From Diadophis punctatus similis (lineage: Eukaryota > Chordata > Lepidosauria > Squamata > Dipsadidae): a stretch of 64,000 nt of DNA. The stretch covers positions 5,526,001 through 5,590,000 of the forward strand of contig JALIGW010000016.1 of NCBI GenBank assembly GCA_023053685.1, read 5' to 3'. Position numbers and translations under genes: made by a program. Below, in pieces: positions 11,131-21,275 of the stretch. Each line of letters opens with the position of its first letter. Within the stretch, counting starts at the first letter, position 1. The notes beneath the pieces were generated by a model. The model saw only the letters and a program-made list of their open reading frames with translations, had not been told where the DNA came from and searched no databases.

Positions 11131-11236
11131 TTTCCCCCCTCCCTACTGAAAACTCAGCTTCTGCGCATGCGCAGAAGCAAAAACAAGCAAAAATAGCAAA
11201 AAAGCCAAAAACAAGCTGGCAGTGCATGCGCAATGC
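11131..11236. mobile_element. Fragment of a GGTGGGTTC-family hAT
   Basis: It contains CAGCTTCTGCGCATGCGCAG, an A-rich AAGCAAAAA stretch and GGCAGTGCATGCGCAATGC. The same blocks in the same order occur in reverse-complement form in other family members. A perfect TGCGCATGCGCA lies at 11162-11173. It is cut by the L2 copy that follows. Confidence 0.6.
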
Positions 11237-11856
11237 ACTTGAAGAGTATCCGGAAACTTCAGTTGGTGCAAAATGCGGCTGTGTGTGCTGTGGTGGGTGT
11301 GCCAAGGTACACCCACGTGATACCGATACTCCGCCAGCTGCATTGGTTGCCCATCGGTCCAATTCAAGATGTTGATCACCATCTTTAAAGCCCTTCATGG
11401 CTTGGGACCAGGATATCTTCGGGACCGCATTCTGCCTCATACTTCCCTCCGACCGGTTAGGGCCCACAGAGTTGGCCTCCTCCAGGTCCCGTCGGCCAAG
11501 CAATGCCGGCTGGCGGGCCCTAGGGGGAGAGCCTTCTCTGTGGCCGGCCCCGCGCTCTGGAACCAACTTCCCCCAGAGACCCGAACCATCCCCACTCTGC
11601 TGGCCTTCCGAAAAGCCGTTAAGACATGGCTTTTCCTGCAGGCGGGGGGTAGAGCTTAATTCACTCGAGCTCACCCCCCAAGTATGTATGGTTGCTGAAT
11701 GGATGTTGTTGTTTTTATACTGTGCTTTTAAATTTTGTATTTGTTTTTAATTAATATTTAATTGGTTATTCTTGTACTTTTTCTCTGTTGTACGCCTCCG
11801 GGAGTTGGGCGGCATATAAGAATACCAAAATAAATAAATAAATAAATAAATAAATG
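11237..11856 (+). mobile_element. L2 LINE 3' portion (ORF2 C-terminus, 3' UTR, (AAATA)n tail)
   Basis: The plus frame 11369-11659 encodes FKALHGLGPGYLRDRILPHT followed by SLRPVRAHRVGLLQVPSAKQ and ends TWLFLQAGG. This is nearly identical to the C-terminus of the L2 copy at 48836. The upstream part (LRKLQLVQNAA-like) is in another frame, so there is at least one frameshift. The 3' UTR has GCCTCCGGGAGTTGGGCGGC and an (AAATA)n tail. It is 5'-truncated and inactive. Confidence 0.88.
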
Positions 11857-11934
11857 TTCTCTGTAACAACAGAAAACGGCGCGCAGCAGTTAGAAACTTT
11901 TGCATGACGTTCTCTCGTTTTGTGTGCGGCCGTG

Positions 11935-12155
11935 CAGCTTAGAGGGAACAGTGTGCATGCGCAGTGCCAGAAACTTGGCTTCTGCGCATGCGCAAAAGAA
12001 AACCCCCGGAAAAATTCCAAAAAAAATTTCAAAAAAAGATGCGGCGCCCATGGACCGGCACCGACCGATCTGGTTCGGTGACGTCATCGTGACATCACCA
12101 GCGGGTCGCTACTGGTTCAGGCAAACCAGTCCAAACCAGGAGGAACCCATCCCTG
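11935..12155. mobile_element. 3' part of a GGTGGGTTC-family hAT
   Basis: It contains GTGCATGCGCAGTGCCAGAA, TGCGCATGCGCA (11983-11994), GTGACGTCATCGTGACATCA and a right end AGGAGGAACCCATCCCTG. The left terminus was not identified. It may be the continuation of the fragment at 11131, split by the L2 insertion. No duplication could be confirmed. Confidence 0.6.
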
Positions 12156-13158
12156 ACCCCTACCCCCAATGACACCTTTAGAATAACAGAGTTGAACAGA
12201 GCTACCAATATCTGTTTCAGCTAAACTCTTACTCTATGGTTACAGCATAACTTTCTTTTTTTTCTGTCTTGTACTATTTTTCTAGTCATAAAATCCATAT
12301 ATCATAATTTCATTTTTAAATCTATTTTGTGCCAAAAGTCCAAAAGGGCTTTCCAATCGGCATTAAACTTAAATAATATCTTTTCTGTAATCAAGGCTGA
12401 CAGTTTAGCCCTACCTGCAAGCTCCTTCATTTTAGAATTTGTTTATGTACTTTTAAGGCTGGAACAAATATCAATTTATTACATTTTGTTGTTCAAGAGG
12501 ACCTAACTAGCATTAAATGACTGACATAAAACACCTCGGAGAAATTCAGAGAGAAAGAGAGACTATTCCAAATTCACAGTTCAAACCTTCCTTATGAGTT
12601 GGATCCTAGAGAATCACTGATTAGAGATTCAGTACCGCTCTCTACCTTTGTACTAACATGTGGCCAATTAGTCATCATGGCGTAGTTTCATGTCCTCATG
12701 AAACACCTCACCCACAACATTATTCTTCAATCTTACCGTTCTGCTCTGTTCTGTTCCTTGGGAACCAAGAGATTTAACAGATGGTTCCTGTCCAAAATGA
12801 TTAGGGACGGTTAACCTGAAAGAGTTCCAGCTAAAAGACAAGCTTAAATTTAATCAAAGGCAGTCAGTTTTGAGGGATAGCATACCTCTCCCATAGGGGA
12901 TAGCACACTGAGAACAAAGTTGGAGACTAAAATGTGTACCAGCCTGTGCGTCAAGTATTTCGGGGGGAAAATCCAATTATCCCTAAAGAACCAAACAACA
13001 AATAGAGATAACAACAGAACAGACAACAGAAGAAAATAGCTACAGCCTAAAGTAGAATTCAGGTTCAGATTTAGGTCCCTTTCTGATGGCCATTTCCGCT
13101 TGGGGCTTTTCCAAATGGCCAGCTCATGCCACAATTAAATATTAGCTATTAGGTACAA
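12156..13158. other. No feature recognised
   Basis: About 1 kb of AT-rich, unique-looking sequence. Confidence 0.4.
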
Positions 13159-13574
13159 CACAAATGCAGGGGCGGGTTCCTCTTACCTGGCTACTGGTGT
13201 GCTGCGTGAGCATTATGTTTTGCGCGTGCATCCCCTCACATGATTTTGCTTCCACGCATGCACAGGAAGCAAAAATCACTGAAATCTTGCGAGGGATGCA
13301 CACACGTGATTTTGGCAATTTTTTGCTTCCGCGCATGCGTGGAAGCAAAAAATCGCCAAAACTTTTCACGCGCGAGCGTTTCCTCGTGAGATTTCGCTTC
13401 CGTGCATGCGCAGGAAGCAAAAAAAAGGCCAAAAATTCAAAAAAAAATATGGCGTCGCGCGACGGACTGGCGAAGACAGCACCAGAGCCATTACGCGCAA
13501 ATTGCACAATCAGCGGGTCCCTACCGGAACGGCGCACTGGGCTGCACTGGTAGGAACCCACCACTGCAATAATG
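13159..13574. mobile_element. Non-autonomous hAT, GGTGGGTTC family, 400 bp
   Basis: The element spans 13167-13566, from CAGGGGCGGGTTCCTCTTAC to TAGGAACCCACCACTG. The flanking octamers CACAAATG and CAATAATG agree at six of eight positions, suggesting an older insertion. The body has four near-repeats of a GCGCATGCG(T/C)-GGAAGCAAAAA unit. Overlapping frames on both strands reflect this CpG-rich body. Confidence 0.82.
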
Positions 13575-14120
13575 TGGTAACTGTTACCTTTTAAGCTATT
13601 CTGATATTCTCATGTTATTTTTCATGAAGTTCAGAGGGCATAGAATACTGGATGTTTGTTGAGCGTACCAACTAAATACTTGTCCTTGCTGATGACCAAG
13701 CTGGTCAAATATTTTTTTCCTCCCCTCAGGTTTGATCCAAGATTACCCACTTTTCTTATCTTCTCACAAAAAAGGCAGGGTTCTTACCTAAACTTCTTTT
13801 AGTAAGCCAGCATTCATAGAATTCACACCTATCCATGTGCTGGTACCACCTCTCATAAGATAGAATATTGGGACCACTGGGGAGCTGAAAATGAATTTCT
13901 GAATTGCTTAGTGTTTACCCAGTCCACAAAATCTCGGCTCCCCCTCCACATTCTTTTTTCCTGAGATTGACAACCAACAAACTCTTTTGCCCCCAGTGTG
14001 CTCCGCCACTCAGTAAGACATCTGTTGTCTATTGTACACATAACACAAGACATCAGGAAACTCACCAGGTAATTAAGTGAATATTTGACAATGGCAGCAT
14101 GAAGAGTTTAGAGGGGGAAC

Positions 14121-14195
14121 ATTTATTTATTTATGGTTTCTTATATGCCGCCCCACTCCCGAGGGACTCAGGGCGGCTTACAACACAGGAAAAAT
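14121..14195 (-). mobile_element. L2 LINE 3' end, minus strand
   Basis: The stretch TTTATTTATTTATGG...ATATGCCGCCCCACTCCCGA...GACTCAGGGCGGCTTACAAC is the reverse complement of the L2 3' UTR and A-rich tail. Confidence 0.75.
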
Positions 14196-14807
14196 ACAAG
14201 AAAACATCACAAGTGTGAGTGGATGGATCTTGAATAGAATTCTTCAACTGGGAATTTCATGACTGATTTTTGAAGGAAGATAGAAGCAAAGAGGTGAGAA
14301 TGAGTGACTTAATTCTGAGCAGGCCAAAATGAAATACAATGGACGTTGGGAGGGAAAAGAAAACTTGGGCAGAATATTCTGAAGAGCCATGAAAGAGTCA
14401 GATTTCTCTGCATCACAGGTATATTAAAAAAAAAAGATTGAAAGATAAATATCAGGATCATATCTGAATAACATAGGAAACTGTATAATCTCTATGCACT
14501 TATGAGATGCTAGACAAAAGATAGATAGAGACAGACAGAGGTGGATGTCACATGTTGTCCTGTATCTGATTCTCAACTTTTCCTGCTGTTAGTTGAATGA
14601 ATCTTTGTTTTTAAGAAGTAAAAACAATTTCAAAATAGACTGGGCAGGCTTTTCTATTCCAATATCCTGATTTTGTTATAATGGTTGTGTTCGGATGAGA
14701 TGTGTGTCCACAATTAGCAGATGTGATTTTGACTACTCAGCCTAATTTTCTGGACTCTTGAAATTTTCTATTCCTGAAAGATACTGAACCATAAACCAAC
14801 TTCCAGT
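14196..14807. other. No feature recognised
   Basis: AT-rich DNA between an L2 end and a hAT. No coding signal seen. Confidence 0.4.
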
Positions 14808-15248
14808 GTATATACCAGTGATGGCAAACCTATGGCACGGGTGCCACAGGTGGCACGCGGAGCCATATCTGCCGGCACGCGAGCCGTTGCCCTAGCTCAG
14901 CTCCAGCGTGCATGTGCATGCCCGCCAGCTGATTTTTGGCTCGCGCAGAGGCTCTGGGAGGGTGATTTCAGCTTCCAGAGGGCCTCTGGGGTGGCAAGGG
15001 GGAGCATTTTTGCCCTCCCCAAGCTCCAGGAAAGCCTCTGGAGCCTGGGGAGGGCGAAAAATGGGCCTACCGGGCCCACTGGAAGTCATGAAATGGGGGA
15101 GTGGGGGGGTCACACACGCATGCGCAGGGGGGTGGGGCGAGTGGGGGGCTTTGAATTATGGGTGTGGGCATGCACGTGTGTGTGATAGCGCGTACAGACA
15201 CTATTTCGGCACCCGAGGAAAAAAAGGTTCGCCATCACTGGTATATAC
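14808..15248. mobile_element. Non-autonomous hAT, CAGTGATGGCGAACC family, 425 bp with perfect TSD
   Basis: The element spans 14816-15240, from CAGTGATGGCAAACCTATGG to AGGTTCGCCATCACTG, with 15-16 bp inverted ends. It is flanked by a perfect duplication GTATATAC (14808-14815 and 15241-15248). The GC-rich body includes GGTGGCACGCGGAGCCATAT and CTCCAGG..GCCTGGGGAGGGCGAAAA blocks. The 117-120 codon frames inside it are not genes. Confidence 0.93.
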
Positions 15249-15738
15249 CGTAGTTCATGCAACATTCTAGGTTAAAATGAGGAGGGTTAATTTATGGTTT
15301 AGTATGTTATGTGAATTATAGCCTATATTTCCTTTGGTTTTAGTGTTTATTTTGCTGAAATTCACACCTCTTTCCTCTGTACTGTTGGTGTTTTCACTGC
15401 TGATATCATATTAATATCATTGCTCTATTTATGATGAATTTACAGTTTTACAACTTTCTTTAAAAAAAAACAAGTTTATGATAACAGTTGTAATGAATAC
15501 AATAAAGTATAAACAGTTGAAAACATCAAACAAAATCAACTTAATGAAATTATTGTTTTAGGCACCAACAAAATCAAGAGAAGATTTGTACAGATTAGTA
15601 AGTTTTCAATTTTTATTAAAAATACCCCCCCCTGTAATTTCCCCTGCAAAGAATATCTTCTGAGTGAATATTAGCAATCTGTAATTCAATCAGTAGAACC
15701 TACATCTATGCTTCGCCTGATCAAGCTGTAGGACAAAT
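15249..15738. other. No feature recognised
   Basis: AT-rich spacer without identified repeats. Confidence 0.4.
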
Positions 15739-15838
15739 TCCAACCCACCCAGGATGCTTCTGCGCATGCGCAGAAGTGTCGCACGCACAGGCACGCATGC
15801 ACGTGAACCGGTAGCAACGGGTTTAGAACCCACTACTG
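15739..15838. mobile_element. Truncated GGTGGGTTC-family hAT (right part)
   Basis: It includes CTTCTGCGCATGCGCAGAAG (perfect TGCGCATGCGCA at 15761-15772), GAACCGGTAGCAACGGG and the terminus AGAACCCACTACTG. The left terminus is missing or rearranged. Confidence 0.65.
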
Positions 15839-15847
15839 ATCTACATC

Positions 15848-15946
15848 AGAGGTGGGTTCCTCCCGGTTTGGACCGGTTCGCCCGAACCGGTAGCAAACCG
15901 CTGGTGATGTCACAATGACATCACCGAACCCACCCTCTCTTGTCTC
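15848..15946. mobile_element. Truncated GGTGGGTTC-family hAT (left part)
   Basis: CAGAGGTGGGTTCCTCCCGG, CGAACCGGTAGCAAACCGCTGG and a GTGATGTCACAATGACATCA inner palindrome match the left end of the element at 3369. It breaks off near ACCGAACCCACCC. It sits 10 bp from the previous fragment, so the two may be parts of one rearranged insertion. Confidence 0.65.
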
Positions 15947-16019
15947 TGCCAACTTGCTTGGTATCAAAGATGGACACACAACCTTGGGGTCAGTTAGCAC
16001 CTTGAAATCACTTCCCTCT

Positions 16020-16190
16020 ACCTTTTTAACTTTAAATTGTCTATTTTTGTTTTAACTGCATCTTAGTGAGATATAGTATTTATATGGCTTTTATGTTTTT
16101 AATTGTACACTCCCCAGAGTTGCTCTGTGAGTGAGATAGGCAGTTTCTAAATTTGATGTTTATTATTTATTACATTTATTTGCCTCCAAT
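16020..16190 (+). mobile_element. Degraded L2-like 3' end (weak)
   Basis: TTAATTGTACACTCCCCAGAG followed by GAGTGAGATAGGCAGTTTCTAAATTT resembles the CCGCCCAGAGTC..GGGCGGTATAAA 3' signature of L2-type LINEs after substantial decay. Confidence 0.4.
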
Positions 16191-16221
16191 CTCATTTCAA
16201 ACAATTTTAGGTGGCTTACAG

Positions 16222-16273
16222 CAATACACACACACACACACACGCGTGTGTGTGTGTGTGTGTGTGTGTGTGT
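16222..16273. repeat. (CA)n(TG)n microsatellite
   Basis: About ten CA units pass through CGCG into about fifteen TG units. The array is therefore self-complementary and can fold as a hairpin. Confidence 0.95.
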
Positions 16274-17640
16274 CAGTCATGAGGTAGCAGTGACCATGCA
16301 ATCAATGCTCCACCCCCCCTTTTTTTTACAAGAATTGGATTAAAAACAGGGCTGTAGGAGATGAGGGGTCAACAGTCGTGAGTCCCTTCACGCCCACAAA
16401 AGATCGAAGTCCAGCCCTCCTTGAATTCAGTTGACTCTTATCTACCTCCGATTTGTTTGGACAGTTAATAGTTCAGATTCTTGTAGAGAGCTTAAGCTTG
16501 CAATAAATCTTTATACCCATTTGAACTGCCAGAATCTCCTGATTTCCCTGGTACTTGATAAGAGCAGGGCTTAATCACACAATTGCTGCTCTGACTTGGG
16601 TTTTTGGGGTACACCCCAATGGATGCCCAGCTGTCAATGTGAAAAATAAATTTCTCCAGATGAAAAAAAAAAGACAGATATACATTATTGCCTTAACAGG
16701 ATTTAGCAGTTTGGGACGCGATAGCCTGATGTTCTAAATAATACCCACTAACTTCCAAAGTTTAATATTGATATTAATAATAAATGGCCCAAAGATCATG
16801 AGAGCACCAAATTTCACAAGACCTTTGTATCCTTATATGAGCTTTTATGAGTTTGGGACCAGTTTTTACTTTTTTAAAGCATTTGTAGTATTTAAAAATT
16901 GGGTCCTTGTAGCACTATATGAAATCAGTAATTCGTCTTCTGCTTGATAAGGTTATGTATGGTTGCTGTAGATGATTAGTAATGTGATGTTATAAATAGC
17001 CCATAATAATTTCACTAATGGTTAATTCCACCAATGAAAGCGAGAGCAACCCATATATACGGAAGCAAATTTGCATCTCTCCCACAGTGCCGGATCTGCT
17101 TAATATTCTGTGGACGTGTCTTTAACTGAGTACATGCCTGATCTTTACACCAGCAACTGCTATTATTATTACTATCAGAAGGTGGCAGTAATAAAACACA
17201 ACTTCACCTTGCCTGTTAGCTATAGGTAGCATTCTTGCTAACCAAAAACCTTTCACCTGAATTCGGCTTTATATGCAGTGTTTGACAAATCAGAAGTAGA
17301 GTCAGTTCTTCTTGGTGAAAAAATAGATCTGGGAAACCTTCTCACAGCCATTAATCTATGATCTGTCAGAAAGAGAGACCAAGTCTAGTTGGATTGGGGA
17401 CCGCTAGTCCCAAGATTATAAAATTTGGCCACTCCAAAGAGAGATTAGCTTTAAAGTTAAATGACAACTATAAAAGTACAAACAAACTTGCACTTTGCTC
17501 CTACTCTAGAGAAAACTTCTTTCCATGGGAAACACATTCAGTAAAAAAAGGAAATACAGTCAATGGTTATTTGAGCTATAGACATATTTTTAAATGTTTT
17601 ACAAAGACCTCTGCTATCCCCAGTACCCAAAAACCTCTCT
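16274..17640. other. No feature recognised
   Basis: About 1.4 kb of AT-rich sequence. Short frames only (up to about 106 codons) with no domain. Confidence 0.4.
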
Positions 17641-17641
17641 A

Positions 17642-17786
17642 CCAGGGGAGAAATCCAGCAGGTTCTGACAGGTTCTAGAGAACCGGTAGCAGAAATTTTG
17701 AAATATTTCGGAGAACCAGTAAATACCACCTCTGGCTGGCCCCAGAGTGGGGTGGGAATGGAGATTTTGCAGTATCCTTCCAATGG
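17642..17786. mobile_element. hAT-like fragment with GGTTCTGACAGGTTCT end
   Basis: It reads ACCAGGGGAGAAATCCAGCA, then GGTTCTGACAGGTTCTAGAG, AACCGGTAGCAGAAATTTTG, and GTAAATACCACCTCTGGCTG. This matches a repeat I recognise from snake DNA that ends near a TTTCACCACTG terminus, which is missing here. It is truncated against the CR1 copy at 17790. Confidence 0.5.
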
Positions 17787-17789
17787 TGT

Positions 17790-18530
17790 GGGGAGTTGGA
17801 AGGGACCTTGGAGGTCTTCTAGTCCAACCCCCTGCTTGGGCAGGAAACCCTATACCATTTCAGACAATTGGTTATCCAATCTCTTCTTAAAAACTTCCAG
17901 AGTTGGAGCATTTACAACTTCTGGAGGCAAGTTGTTCCACTGATTAATTGTTCTAACTGTCAGGAAATTTCTCCTTAGTTCTAAGTTGCTTCTCTCCTTG
18001 ATTAGTTTCCACCTATTGCTTCTTGTCCTGCCCTCAGGTGCTTTGGAGAATAGCTTGACTCCTCTTCTTTGTGGCAACCCCTGAGATATTGGAACACTGC
18101 TATCATGTCACACCTAGTCCTTCTTTTCATTAAACTGGACATACTCAGTTCCTGCAACCCTTCTTCATATGTTTTAGCCTCCAGTCCCCTAATCATCTTT
18201 GTTGCTCTTCTCTGCACACTTTCTAGAGTCTCAACATCCTTTTTACATCGTGGCGACCAAAACTGTATGCAGTATTCCAAGTGTGGCCTTACCAAGGCAT
18301 TATAAAGTGATATTAACACTTCGCGTGATCTTGATTCTATCCCTCTGTTAATGCAGCCTAGAACTGTGTTGGCTTTTTTGGCAGCTGCTGCACACTGCTG
18401 GCTCATATTTAAATGGTTGTCCACTAGGACTCCAAGATCCCTCTCACAGTTACTACTGTTGAGCAAGGTACCACATATACTGTACCTGTGCATTTTTTTT
18501 CTTGCCTAAATGTAGAACTAGGTTCTAGGT
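17790..18530 (-). mobile_element. CR1 LINE, C-terminal third of ORF2 plus 3' UTR, minus strand
   Basis: On the minus strand, the frame 18493-18002 encodes [37 protein letters not shown] and [20 protein letters not shown]. These are the thumb and C-terminal region that follow the reverse transcriptase in CR1 ORF2. A single frameshift near 18060 moves the rest (RRNFLTVRTINQWNNLPPEV) into the frame 18077-17850. The 3' UTR (AGTTGGAAGGGACCTTGGAG in plus orientation) lies at 17793. The 5' part of ORF2 is missing. A close relative is at 24545. Confidence 0.92.
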
Positions 18531-18675
18531 GGAGTTCTAGGTGGACTTTTCAGAACTCAGTTGGTAAAATCTCTTTTCTTATCTTGGATACGTTATATGT
18601 TTATTTTCTTGCAGTAGATGTTTCCATCATATTTTGTTTTGTTGCAAAGACACTGGGGGTTGGAAATATTCAATA

Positions 18676-18825
18676 GTATACACCAGGGATGTCAAACTGG
18701 TGGCCCACGGGCCGGATGCGTCACGCGCAGACCACGCCCACCCCAGCTCCGCGAAGGGAAAAAACATCATGAAACGTCACATGACGGCAATGTGACGCGG
18801 TGAGTTTTACACCCGTGGTATACAC
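18676..18825. mobile_element. Short hAT MITE, GTCAAACT family, 134 bp with perfect TSD
   Basis: The element spans 18684-18817, from CAGGGATGTCAAACTGGTGG to GAGTTTTACACCCGTG. It is flanked by a perfect duplication GTATACAC (18676-18683 and 18818-18825). It has the same length as, and opposite orientation to, the copy at 6634. It carries CGGATGCGTCACGCGCAG and GTCACATGACGGCAATGTGA blocks. Confidence 0.92.
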
Positions 18826-19204
18826 ATTTAATGCATAATAGTAATTATAACAATAACCACAACAGCAACCATCCTATTGAAAAAACACACTTATGATAGG
18901 CTGCTGCAGTGGGGCTCCACTGTGGAATGAAGGAATTGGTGTATTCTAAGTTCAGGCTCTCCCAGTGCACAGCAGGTTGCATTAAACTGTCAACTACTCC
19001 AGCTCAGAATCCTTGTGGGCTGAAAGAGAGAATTGGGGCATTAAAGGCAATTTATATGGGAAGTACTGGCAATGAAAGGAAAACTGCTTTGCCTGAGGCC
19101 ATTTCCTGTTCATCAAAATTCTGTCGGTCTGGTAAGGGCATGCTGAGCAGATGTGCCAAATCACATTTTATTTAACTAAAACAAAGATTATGACATTTTG
19201 TTAT
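18826..19204. other. No feature recognised
   Basis: Unique-looking DNA. No domain in its frames. Confidence 0.4.
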
Positions 19205-19530
19205 CTTTTTTCCAGCCGGCAAATGAAATGCATGCTGTTGCTGCTCTTTTCTTCCACCCCAATTTCGAGGTGGCCCATGTGAACAAGGACCTTGGAAAGC
19301 ACCTGGTCCTACTCTCTGCCCAGTGCAAGAATCCACTATTACAGCTTCCAAAACAGATGGCCATCCAGCCACTCTTTAAAGACCTCCAGTGAACAAGAAT
19401 CGTAACTTTTAGAGGCAACCTGTGCATTGTAACAACTCTTTATTGTCACGAACTTTTTCCCCCTGATGTTCAGCTGACGACTGTTTCTGAATAATTTAAA
19501 CCCACTGTTTCTTGTCCTATCTTCTGAAAA
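19205..19530 (-). mobile_element. Old CR1-type LINE 3' end, minus strand
   Basis: The minus strand gives a C-terminus ending CSLEVFKEWLDGHLFWK, the CR1 pattern (..VFKxxLDxHL). It is followed by a 3' UTR resembling 'GGTGCTTTCCAAGGTCCTTG'. Substitutions and indels are frequent, so it is older than the copies at 17790 and 24545. Confidence 0.65.
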
Positions 19531-19612
19531 TACGGTATCATGTAGAAAATGGGGCAGGGGTTGTTTAAGAATGTTTAAACAACCCTGCCCCATTTTCTAC
19601 ACGATACCGTAT
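19526..19612. repeat. Long hairpin joined to TACCGTATTTT terminus
   Basis: AAATACGGTATCATGTAGAA and AATGGGGCAGGGGTTGTTTA on the left pair with TTTAAACAACCCTGCCCCAT and TTTCTACACGATACCGTATTT on the right, with arms of about 40 bp around a short loop. Each arm ends in ACGGTA or TACCGT, the terminus of the TA-flanked transposon found at 39098 and 54334. Confidence 0.8.
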
Positions 19613-19700
19613 TTTTCCGTCTATAAGACGCTACTTCTTCTTTAAAATATTTATTTGAAAATTGAGGTGCGTCTTATACACAGTAAGCTGAGGAGAAGGC
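19607..19700 (+). mobile_element. Partial TA-flanked DNA transposon (CCGTATTTTTC family)
   Basis: CCGTATTTTTCCGTCTATAA, GACGC and, further on, GAGGTGCGTCTTATAC match the terminal 30-90 bp of the elements at 39098 and 54334. The rest of the body is different or missing. Confidence 0.5.
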
Positions 19701-20066
19701 CACACACGCTGGATGAGCCTCTATCTTATATGCAGCTCTATCATTCTTCTCTATTGTAGTTGTTTCCTGTATCACATTGCCACTCTAGGTTTCATCTCTA
19801 TTGTTCCTGTGATGCATTTCCTGTTCTTGTTGTATTACTCACTCTAACAAGATGGCTTCTGCACAGTGATGGATTATAGTGTGCTTACTACAAGAAACTA
19901 CATGAAACATGGGGCGTAGTCCTTAAGATACTTGAAGACAGAGATGTATTTCCCCAGTCCACCTTTTTTCCAGGCTAAATATATGTAATTCCCTCAACCG
20001 TTCCTCAACAATTTTTAATTTTTATTATCATATTTATCGTATTATATTATATCATATTTATTATTG
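19701..20066. other. No feature recognised
   Basis: AT-rich spacer. A TAT-rich run lies at 20020-20065. Confidence 0.4.
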
Positions 20067-20235
20067 AATCTCACCGGCTCAAGGTTGACTCAGCCTTCTA
20101 TCCTTCCGAGGTCGGTAAAATGAGGACCCAGATTGTTGCTGGGGGCAATATGCTGACTCTGTAAACTGCTTAGAGAGGGCTGTAAAGCACAGTGAAGCGG
20201 TATATAAGTCTAAGTGCTATTGCTATTGCTATCAT
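20067..20235 (+). mobile_element. Sauria-type SINE, 5'-truncated
   Basis: It begins within box B (AATCTCACCGGCTCAAGGTT), then GACTCAGCCTTCTATCCTTC and GGTAAAATGAGGACCCAGAT. It ends GCGGTATATAAGTCTAAGTG with (CTATTG)n. This is the 3' two-thirds of the Sauria SINE. The tRNA-derived 5' part is absent. Confidence 0.85.
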
Positions 20236-20380
20236 CTGGACAAATGCATTGTGCAGAACAGGACATGATATTCTAAGTATGATCTCTCCAACACAGAATA
20301 AAGAGGAACAATGATATTTCTTGATCTCGATACCATATTGCATTTCTGTTGGTACAATATTGTATCTCTGTGGTTGAAGC

Positions 20381-20706
20381 CTATGACTCAGAGGTAGGTT
20401 CCTGCCGGTACGCTCTTACCTGTCGGTCGCCACAGAGCCAAAGAAGCTGGTGGCGTTCGCGGTGCGGGGCTTCCCGCACCCGCTTCCCCCGCCCGCCTGG
20501 ACGCCGCCATTTGCGTTCTTTTGCCCTCTGCACAAGCAGAATGCTTTGCGCATGCGCAGAGGGCAAAAGAACGCAAATGGCGGCATCCAGGCGGGCGGGA
20601 GAAGCGGGTGCGGGAAGCCCCGCGCTGCGAATGCCACCAGCTTCTTCGGCTTTGCGGCGACCGACAGGTAAGAACGTACCGGCAGGAACCCACCTCTGCT
20701 ATGACT
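20381..20706. mobile_element. Palindromic hAT, GGTGGGTTC family, 310 bp with perfect TSD
   Basis: The element spans 20389-20698, from CAGAGGTAGGTTCCTGCCGG to GGCAGGAACCCACCTCTG. It is flanked by a perfect duplication CTATGACT (20381-20388 and 20699-20706). The two halves are near-perfect inverted copies over roughly 145 bp each. They meet at a short spacer near 20530-20555, which includes a perfect TGCGCATGCGCA at 20547-20558. It is very CpG-rich. The frames of 73-165 codons on both strands are mirror images of the same arm. Confidence 0.95.
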
Positions 20707-21081
20707 GCAAATGTTTTCAGATGTTTTCAACTTTTTTGTACTTTAACTTGAAGATTTCTAGCCATGAGATCCTGCCTAGCACTTTGTTTTTGAAATTGGG
20801 TGACCTGAATTTAGTGTGCGTGTACATTAGATTCTGCAGTAGCTGAAAACTCAGTGTTACATAATCACTTCCTCCCAAAGTTCCTTCTGCTTTTATCTCT
20901 TCAATTAGCAATTCCCAATTGGCTGGAATCACATCTAGGAGAGCAAATTCATTATTTCTTCTTCAAACTTTTGTAAAATGAATCAGTCAGCAAAACCACA
21001 AGGAATTTTGGGGACCATGCAACCTTGCCTGAGATAGCTTTCCAACAGATGTCTGGGTAGCTGAATTATCCCATTTTTGTC
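20707..21081. other. No feature recognised
   Basis: AT-rich spacer with no recognised repeat. Confidence 0.4.
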
Positions 21082-21275
21082 CCAAAGGTGCTTTTTCAAG
21101 AGGCAGCTGGACTTTCTGTTTTTTTTTTCTTTGAAGACATTTCACTTCTCATCCAAGAAGCTTCTTGGATGAGAAGCGAAACATCTTCAAAGAAAAACAG
21201 AAAGTCCAGTTGCCTCTTGAAAAAGCACCTTCGGGACAATCATGACCTGGATGACTGAGAATCTCCATAGATATC
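21082..21275. mobile_element. Penelope-like hairpin fragment
   Basis: CCCAAAGGTGCTTTTTCAAG, AGGCAGCTGGACTTTCTG and CTTCTCATCCAAGAAGCTTC on the left pair with GATGAGAAGCGAAACATCTTC, CAGAAAGTCCAGTTGCCTCT and TGAAAAAGCACCTTCGGGA on the right. It is the best-preserved hairpin of three copies (arms about 75 bp), followed by the shared ACCTGGATGACTGAGAATCT. Confidence 0.55.

Noticed and set aside
10178..11149. Overlapping frames of 84-176 codons on both strands
   Set aside because: No domain, no consistent strand, no splice structure. Open frames on both strands are explained by higher GC content. Kept only as an unassigned stretch.
11120..11674. 184-codon minus-strand frame
   Set aside because: It is the antisense of the L2 ORF2 C-terminus plus a hAT fragment.
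20349..20846. 165-codon plus frame and 101-104 codon minus frames
   Set aside because: They mirror each other because the hAT at 20389 is a palindrome.
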